From positions 6,696,001 to 6,760,000 of the forward strand of contig JAPTYK010000001.1 of the NCBI GenBank assembly GCA_026913215.1: a stretch of DNA of 64,000 nucleotides, given 5' to 3'. Below the pieces are notes generated by a model. That model ran no database searches and had not been told where the DNA came from. It saw only the letters and a program-made list of their open reading frames with translations. Below are positions 57,766 through 64,000 of the stretch, piece after piece. This stretch comes from Streptomyces diastatochromogenes. GTDB taxonomy: Bacteria > Actinomycetota > Actinomycetes > Streptomycetales > Streptomycetaceae. Each line of letters opens with the position of its first letter. The stretch's first letter is position 1. The translations under genes and the position numbers were made by a program.

Positions 57766-57786
57766 CCGATCCAGGAGCGCACCACC

Positions 57787-58614
57787 ATGACCGTACGCAA
57801 GAACCAGGCCACCCTGACCGCCGACGAGAAGCGGCGCTTCGTGAACGCCCTCCTGGAGCTCAAGCGCTCCGGGCAGTACGACACCTTCGTCACCACGCAC
57901 AACGCCTTCATCATGAGCGACACGGACAGCGGCGACCGGGTCGGCCACCGCTCGCCCTCGTTCCTGCCCTGGCACCGCCGCTTCCTCATACAGTTCGAGG
58001 AGGCGCTGCGGTCCGTGGACCCGGCCGTCACCCTCCCGTACTGGGACTGGACGGCCGACCGCACCTCCCGCTCCTCGATCTGGGCGCCCGACTTCCTCGG
58101 CGGCACCGGCCGGGTCCGGGACGGCCAGGTGACGGACGGCCCGTTCGCCCGCACCGGGAACCGCTGGACGATCAACGTCCGCGTCGACGGGCGCGACTAC
58201 CTCCGCCGCGACCTCGGGGCCGGCGGACGCCAGCTGCCCACCCGCGCCGAGGTCGACTCCGTGCTCGCCATGGAGACCTACGACACGGCCCCCTGGAACA
58301 GCTCGTCGGACGGCTTCCGCAACCACCTGGAGGGCTGGCGCGGGGTGAACCTCCACAACCGCGTCCACGTCTGGGTCGGCGGCCAGATGGCCACCGGAGT
58401 CTCCCCGAACGACCCCGTGTTCTGGCTGCACCACGCCTTCGTGGACAAGCTGTGGGCCGAGTGGCAGGCCCGCCACCCCCGGTCGACGTACCTGCCGGCC
58501 GCCGGCACCGCGAACGTCGTCGACCTCGGCGACACCATGCGCCCGTGGAACGACGTGACCCCGGCCGACATGCTGGACCACACCCGCCACTACACCTTCG
58601 ACACGGCCGCCTGA
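57787..58614 (+). CDS. melC2: Tyrosinase MelC2
   Basis: The product has 275 residues and an intact frame. CuA ligands are His38 ('FVTTHNAF'), His54 and His63 ('VGHRSPSFLPWHRRFL'). CuB ligands are in 'VNLHNRVHVWVGG' and 'FWLHHAFVDKLW'. It oxidises monophenols to o-diphenols and quinones, giving melanin. It has no signal peptide of its own and depends on MelC1 for export. The length is typical for Streptomyces tyrosinases. The next gene, on the opposite strand, ends only 15 bp away. Confidence 0.97.
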   Translation: MTVRKNQATLTADEKRRFVNALLELKRSGQYDTFVTTHNAFIMSDTDSGDRVGHRSPSFLPWHRRFLIQFEEALRSVDPAVTLPYWDWTADRTSRSSIWAPDFLGGTGRVRDGQVTDGPFARTGNRWTINVRVDGRDYLRRDLGAGGRQLPTRAEVDSVLAMETYDTAPWNSSSDGFRNHLEGWRGVNLHNRVHVWVGGQMATGVSPNDPVFWLHHAFVDKLWAEWQARHPRSTYLPAAGTANVVDLGDTMRPWNDVTPADMLDHTRHYTFDTAA

Positions 58615-58629
58615 TCCCGTAGAAGGGGG

Positions 58630-60991
58630 TCAGCGCGGCTCGCCGGACCCCAGGGACCGGGCCAGATACGGCGCGGTGCGGCTCTCCGCCGCCCGCGCCA
58701 CCCGGTCCGGGGACCCGCGGCGACCACGCGGCCGCCCCGGTCGCCGCCGCCGGGGCCGAGGTCGATCACCCAGTCGGCGGTGGCCACGACGTCCATGTCG
58801 TGCTCGACGACGATCACCGAGTGCCCGGCGTCCACGAGACCGTGGAGCTGGCGCATCAGGACCTCCACGTCGGCCGGGTGCAGCCCGGTCGTCGGCTCGT
58901 CCAGGACGTAGAGGGTGTGGGCGCCGCGCGGCCGCTGGAGCTCCGAGGCGAGCTTGATGCGCTGCGCCTCCCCGCCGGAGAGCTCGGTGGCGGGCTGCCC
59001 CAGCCGCAGATAGCCGAGGCCCACGTCGAGGAGGGTGCGCAGGCTCCGGGCGGCGGCGGGGTCCCGTCGAAGAACGCGGCGGCGGATTCGACGGTCAGGT
59101 CGAGGACCTCCGCGACGGTCAGTCCGCGCAGTCGCACCTGGAGGGTCTCCGGGTTGTAGCGGGCGCCGTGGCAGTCGGGGCAGGGCGCGTACGTACTGGG
59201 CAGGAAGAGGAGCTCCACCGAGACGAAGCCCTCGCCCTGGCAGGTCTCGCAGCGGCCGCCGGGCACGTTGAAGGAGAACCGCCCGGCCCTGTACCCGCGC
59301 GCCCCGCCTCCTCGGTCTCCGCGAAGAGCTTGCGCACGACGTCGAACAGGCCGGTGTACGTGGCCAGGTTGGACCGCGGCGTACGGCCGATCGGCCGCTG
59401 ATCCACCGTCACCATGCGTCCCACCCCGGGTACTTCCTCGGTCAGCGCGCCGACGAGCGTCGACTTCCCGGAGCCCGACACGCCCGTCACGGCGGTGAGG
59501 ACGCCGACCGGGAAGGCCGCGTCCACCGCCCGCAGGTTGTGCCGGGTGACCGGCCCCGGCCGCAGCCAGCCCGCGGGCTCCCGCACCGTCCGCGCGGGCG
59601 CGGGTGTCCGGTCGAAGAGGAAGCGCCGGGTCGCGGACGCCTCGACGTCGGCCAGTCCCTCCGGCGGGCCGCTGTGCAGCACCCGCCCGCCGTGCACTCC
59701 GGCGCGCGGGCCGACGTCCACGAGCCAGTCGGCGTGCCGCACGACGTCGAGGTGGTGCTCGACGACGAAGACCGAGTTCCCGGCGGCCTTGAGCCGGTCC
59801 AGGACCACGAGCAGGGCCTCCGTGTCGGCCGGGTGCAGCCCGGCGGACGGCTCGTCGAGGACGTACACCACGCCGAAGAGCCCGGAGCGCAGCTGGGTGG
59901 CGAGCCGCAGCCGCTGGAGCTCTCCGCTGGACAGCGTGGGGTGGCGCGGTCCAGGCTGAGGTACCCGAGGCCGAGTTCGGTGACCGTGGCGATCCGGGCG
60001 ACGAGGTCCTCGGTGAGGACGCGCGCCGTCTCCGTGGAGCCCGCCGTCGCCGCGGCGGTCGACAGCAGACCGGCCAGGGAGGTGAGCGGCAGCGCGGCGA
60101 GCTCGGCGACGTTCCGCCCGCGAAGGTCACCGCGAGCGCCTCGGGCCGCAGCCGCCCGCCGCCGCAGGCCGGACAGGGCGAGCCGGTGAGGAAGCGCTCC
60201 GCCTTCGCCCGCAGGGTCGGACTCTTCGAGTCCGAGAAGGTGCGCAGGACGTACCGGCGCGCACTCATGTACGTGCCCTGGTAGGGCCGTTGGATGCGGT
60301 CCGCCTCCCGCACCGGGTGCACGGTGACGACCGGCTGCTCGTCCGTGAAGAGGATCCACTCGCGGTCCTTCGCGTCGAGCTCCCGCCACGGCCGGTCGAC
60401 GTCGTACCCCAGCGTGTCGAGCACGTCCCGCAGGTTCTTCCCCTGCCAGGCACCCGGCCAGGCGGCGATCGCGCCCTCACGGATCGACAGGTCCGGGTCG
60501 GGCACGAGCAGTTCCTCACTCGTGTCGTGAACCGTCCCGAGACCATGACAGGAAGGGCACGCGCCCACCGCCGTGTTGGGGGAGAAGGCGTCGGAGTCGA
60601 GCCGCTCCGCCCCCTCCGGATAGTGCCCGGCCCGCGAGAACAGCATCCGCAGGGAGTTGGAGAGGGTGGTCACCGTACCGACGGAGGACCGGGCGTTCGG
60701 CGAGGACCTGCGCTGCTCCAGGGAGACCGCCGGCGGCAGCCCCGTGATCTCCCCCACCGCGGGCGCCCCCACCTGATGGATGAGCCTCCGCGCGTACGGC
60801 GCCACCGACTCGAAGTAGCGGCGCTGGGCCTCGGCGTAGATCGTCCCGAAAGCCAGCGACGACTTGCCGGAGCCGGAGACCCCCGTGAAGGCGACGAGCG
60901 CGTCGCGCGGGATGTCGACGTCGACCCCGGCGAGATTGTGCTCACGGGCGCCTCGGACACGGACGTACGGATCGTGGGGGGAGTCATGCAT
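58630..60991 (-). CDS. UvrA-like excinuclease-family ATPase (about five frame breaks)
   Basis: ATG 60991 begins MHDSPHDPYVRVRGAREHNL. Two ABC ATPase halves are visible, each with a Walker A ('FTGVSGSGKSSLAFGTIYAE' and 'VTGVSGSGKSTLVGALTEEV'), a signature ('LSSGELQRLRLATQLR', 'LSGGEAQRIKLASELQRP') and a Walker B ('YVLDEPSAGLHPADTEALL', 'YVLDEPTTGLHPADVEVL'). Zinc cysteines are in 'CPSCHGLGTVH', 'CPACGGGRLRP' and 'CETCQGEGF...CPDCHG'. Breaks near 60115, 59945, 59305, 59055 and 58715; the corrected end is SRTAPYLARSLGSGEPR. At about 785 residues it is shorter than UvrA and fits the UvrA2/DrrC-type group linked to drug tolerance. Confidence 0.88.
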
Positions 60992-61533
60992 GGGGCGACT
61001 TTATCGAATGGTCCGCGTTTGGCCTGTTTGAGGCGAAGGAGGCGTCCGGGGGCGGTGGGTCGGCAGGCGGTCCCGGAGGGGGCGCGGGAGTTCGCCGGGG
61101 CCGCCCGTGAGTCTTTTCCGGCCTACCCGTCGGCATGGCCGGATATATCTGGTCGAGAATTCGGGACATGGTGGCCGAATTTAGCAGTCGCATTGAATTC
61201 GCATATTCTTTCGGTCGCCATTCTCCGGGCGCCCGGGAAATATCACGGATTCCGGTGAATTTCAGGATCCTGCTGGTGGCGGCGAAAGTTCGGTGCATAG
61301 AATATCGCGTGCTGCTCGCGACGGCGGTCGGCGAGGTCGGCCGTGGAGGGTGCCGCGGCTGAACTGCGGAAAACGAACACGCAGGGCAGCCCCGCCCAAG
61401 GTAGTGGACATGTGTACGCCTTTCCCGGCCTGCGGCCTTTACGGCTCGCCCACAACTCCCCCAAGAAATCATCGCGAAGAGGTCCGCGCGGCAGTGACGG
61501 GGCCTTTTCTTTCCCTGTGTGGAGAGTGATGCC
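60992..61533. other. 540-bp intergenic region with an AT-richer segment
   Basis: From about 61130 to 61320 the sequence is visibly poorer in G/C than anywhere else in the window, with GAATTC repeated and runs such as GGAAATATCACGG. A 75-residue frame at 61135-61362 is open but has no ribosome site or family. The region must carry the promoter of the large surface-protein gene and of the UvrA-like gene. Confidence 0.5.
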
Positions 61534-64000
61534 ATGAACCGAGTCGACAGAGACTCGCGCCGAGCGGTCCCGAGGTTCACGGGGCCACTGGCGCGCGTGG
61601 GTTTATCCGTTCTCCTGCTGGCGGGCGGCGCCCTGGGGGCGACGGCCGGGCCGGCCGCCGCTTCGGCCGAGGACGGCACGCTGACGGTCCAGGTGCTGCG
61701 CGACTTCTTCGGCACCGGCGTGATCAACACGACGATGGACGTGCCGCAGCGCGGCATGAAGGTGAAGGTCTCCGACCCCGCCGGGCACAGTGTCACCGGG
61801 GTCACGGACACCACCGGAAAGGTGGTGGTGTCGCGGTCCACGACGCTGAGAGGCGGCCGGTACCGCGTCGACGTCAGCATCCCGGCGCCGTACAAGGACC
61901 ACCTGCGGGCGGCACCCGCGTCGACGGCGGAGAACCACTTCGACAGCTTCACGTCGTTCGTGAACGTCTCCGGCGGAAAGAACGCCTCGGTGGTGACGGG
62001 CGTGTGGAACCCGGCCGACTACGCCCTGCCGGACTCCCGGTACTTCGTGCCGGTCCAGAACAGGGCCACCGGAACGGACACCCGGGCACTGGTGGCGTTC
62101 GGGACGCGGACCCGGGGCACCTGTCCCGGCGGTGTGGCGTGTCCGGACACGCTGGCCACACAGGCTCAGGTGGGCACCACCTTCGGGCTGGCCTACGACA
62201 GGTACCGCACCCGGCTGTTCCAGAGCGCGTTCGCCCGCCGGTTCGCCCCGTACGGGCCGGAGGGCCCCGGCGCGATCTACACGGTGCCGGTGAGCGGCTC
62301 CGGCGCGCCGAAGCTGTTCGCGCAGGTGCCGGGTGCCGCGGTGACGTCGCACGACACCGCCGACATGAACAAGGACCCGGGATTCACCGACGCGCCGGGC
62401 AAGGAGAGCATCGGCGGCCTCGCCCTGTCGGAGGACGGCTCCACCCTGTACGCGGTGAACCTGCTGACCCGCAGCCTCGTGAGCTTCGACGCGACAGGGG
62501 CCACCGCCCCGGCGCCCGGGGCGACGACGCCCATCCCGGACCCGGGATGCGCGAGCCCCGGTGACTGGCGGCCCTTCGGCCTCGACGTCCACGACAACAC
62601 GCTGTACGTCGGCGGTGTGTGCAGCGCGGAGAGCACACAGCAGCGCACGGACCTCAAGGCCGTCGTCTACGCCTACGACGGCGATCGGTTCACCACGGTG
62701 CTGACCCACACGCTCACCGACAAGCGCGGCACCGTCTTCACCGGTGCGGGCGCCGCTCCCCAGGCCACCCACTGGAACCCGTGGAACACCACCCTGGCCA
62801 CGTGGGACGAGCGGAAGGCGGGCAACGCCTTCATCGATCCGCAGCCGGAACTCGCCTCCCTCGCCTTCGGCCGCGACGGCTCGATGGTCCTGGGCTTCCG
62901 CGACCGGTTCATGGACGTGCTCAGCGCCAAGGGACTCGACCCCCGCCCGGGGAACAACACGCCGGAACTCGGCATGTCCGGCGGCGACATCACCATGGCC
63001 TGCGCCGTTCCCACCGGCGGATACGCGTGGGAAGGCACCGGAAACTGCCCCAACCACGCCACCCCCACCAACAACGGCGGCCAGGACGCCGATGTCGTCG
63101 AGTACTTCCCCGGCGACTTCTTCCAGGGCCCGCACCAGGAGAACGCGCTGGGCTCCGTGGCCTACATCCCGCAGCAGGACTGGGTCGTCAGCACGGAGTT
63201 CGACCCGACCGTCAACATCGAGACGGCCGGCACCGGTTACCACCACATCACGACCGGCGAGGGCCCGGGCAACGCCCCGAACACCAACGCGTACCAGTTC
63301 GTCGGCCAGGAACAGAACGGGTTCGGCAAGGCCGGCGGACTCGGCGACATCGCCTACGCGGCGGCGAACGCCCCCGTCCAGATCGGCAACCTCGTCTGGT
63401 TCGACGGCGACCACAACGGAATCCAGGACCCGGGGAACCACTGCTGCCCAAGGCGACCGTCAACCTGCTGGACGCGGACGGCAAGCAGGTCGCCACGACC
63501 AGGACCGATGACGCCGGCGAGTACTACTTCGGCGGGGTCGGCGCCGCGTACCAGCTCGTCCCCGGCGCGAAATACACGGTGCAGTTCAACGTGTGCACCG
63601 CGGACACCAGCGGGGTGCCGAGGCAACCCGCCGCGGACAGGCTGCGGTTCACGCTCACGCGAGCCGGCTCCGACCGGACGCACGACTCCAACGTGACACC
63701 GCCGACCACCGGACGGTTGTGCAACGGCTACGCGACCGTCACCGCACCGGACAAGCCGGGCGGCGTCAATCACACGATCGACGCAGGCGTCTACATCCCG
63801 AAGGGGAAGCCGAAGCCGACCACGAAGCCGAGCTCACCGCCCGACTCCACACCGCCTCCGCACACGCCGCCCCCCAACAAGCCGGGCCCGAACGGCGGGG
63901 ACCCGGGTTCGCTGGCACACACCGGTCCGTCCGGGGTGACGCAGACGATCGGCTTCGTCGGTCTGCTGCTGGGCGCGGGCCTGGCCGTCACGTTCATGAG
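61534..64000 (+). CDS. Large SdrD-like surface protein with LAHTG sorting motif (partial at the right edge, one frame break)
   Basis: ATG 61534 follows GGAGAG. A signal peptide covers 'LSVLLLAGGALGATAGPAAA'. The next roughly 590 residues have repeated strand patterns with Asp/Gly turns and may form a propeller ('GGLALSEDGSTLYAVNLLTR', 'LASLAFGRDGSMVLGFRDRF'). An SdrD_B-like domain follows ('IGNLVWFDGDHNGIQDPG', then after a break near 63440 'ATVNLLDADGKQVATT' and 'GEYYFGGV'). The end has a Pro/Lys linker, LAHTG at about 63914 and the helix 'TIGFVGLLLGAGLAVTF', cut at 64000. LAxTG is the class E sortase motif of Streptomyces, so the protein is probably wall-linked. Its sortase is not the class F enzyme at 45171 by type. 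Confidence 0.85.

Noticed and set aside
61135..61362. 75-codon open frame in the AT-richer region
   Set aside because: No ribosome site or recognised family; the composition is that of a control region.
61603..63441. 612-codon open frame opposite the surface-protein gene
   Set aside because: A shadow frame; the plus strand has a signal peptide, SdrD-like domain and sorting motif.

Overview
The window is chromosomal DNA of a Streptomyces or a very close relative. The base composition is very GC-rich with G/C at third codon positions. GTG starts are common, and the marker genes are typical of the genus: melC1-melC2 tyrosinase, DUF574 methyltransferase, DUF6777 and DUF6479-type proteins, a LAxTG-anchored surface protein, and many SpoIIE/PP2C phosphatases. 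I see no rRNA, tRNA, CRISPR array, insertion sequence or prophage.

A caution applies to the whole annotation. Most genes longer than about 800 bp are broken into two or more overlapping reading frames, while conserved residues continue across each break. In every case I worked through at base level, adding one base, usually in a G/C run, restores the protein. I treat these as single genes and give approximate break points. The most likely cause is deletion errors in the sequence rather than mass pseudogenisation.

Layout. 1-9.9 kb: a stress-signalling block. A cytoplasmic hybrid kinase with six HAMP repeats, an ANTAR-GAF-PAS-PAS-PP2C phosphatase, a STAS anti-anti-sigma factor and a second PP2C protein form one leftward operon; a MarR regulator and a third PP2C protein (cut by the left edge) lie at its end. 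10-14 kb: small membrane proteins, then an FMN-type glutamate synthase-like protein and a pyruvate-oxidase-like ThDP enzyme. 14-19.2 kb: a run of short genes (DUF6328-like, an internally shortened SRPBCC protein, PRC-barrel, DUF6458- and DUF6479-like) and panD. 19.3-24.6 kb: a secreted transglycosylase-LysM-M23 hydrolase, a DMT transporter, an FhuF-like [2Fe-2S] protein, an SDR enzyme with a Cys4 motif, and a lone 56-residue peptide. 24.6-27.5 kb: a YndJ/DUF1990/lipase-maturation-factor operon behind two TTGAAC palindromes. 27.7-32.4 kb: a DUF6777 lipoprotein, a PAS-GAF-PP2C-ATPase protein and a wax ester synthase-type acyltransferase.

32.4-41 kb: two sensory systems back to back. Leftward are an OmpR-type regulator, its kinase and a secreted TAP-like hydrolase. 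Rightward are a LytTR regulator, a small membrane protein, an acetate-type Na+/solute symporter and a LytS-type kinase. 41-45 kb: thioesterase, ECF sigma factor, CapA-like lipoprotein, universal stress protein and a Tat-exported polysaccharide deacetylase. 45-49 kb: a cell-surface group with a class F sortase, two paralogous secreted proteins in convergent orientation, a DUF4239 membrane protein and a His/Pro-rich anchored protein. 49.6-52.6 kb: DUF574 methyltransferase coupled to a PAS-GGDEF-EAL cyclic-di-GMP enzyme. 52.7-57.1 kb: a LysR regulator divergent from sdhC-sdhA-sdhB. 57.4-61 kb: tyrosinase and its chaperone, then a UvrA-like ATPase. 61.5 kb to the end: a large SdrD-type protein with an LAHTG sorting motif, cut by the right edge.
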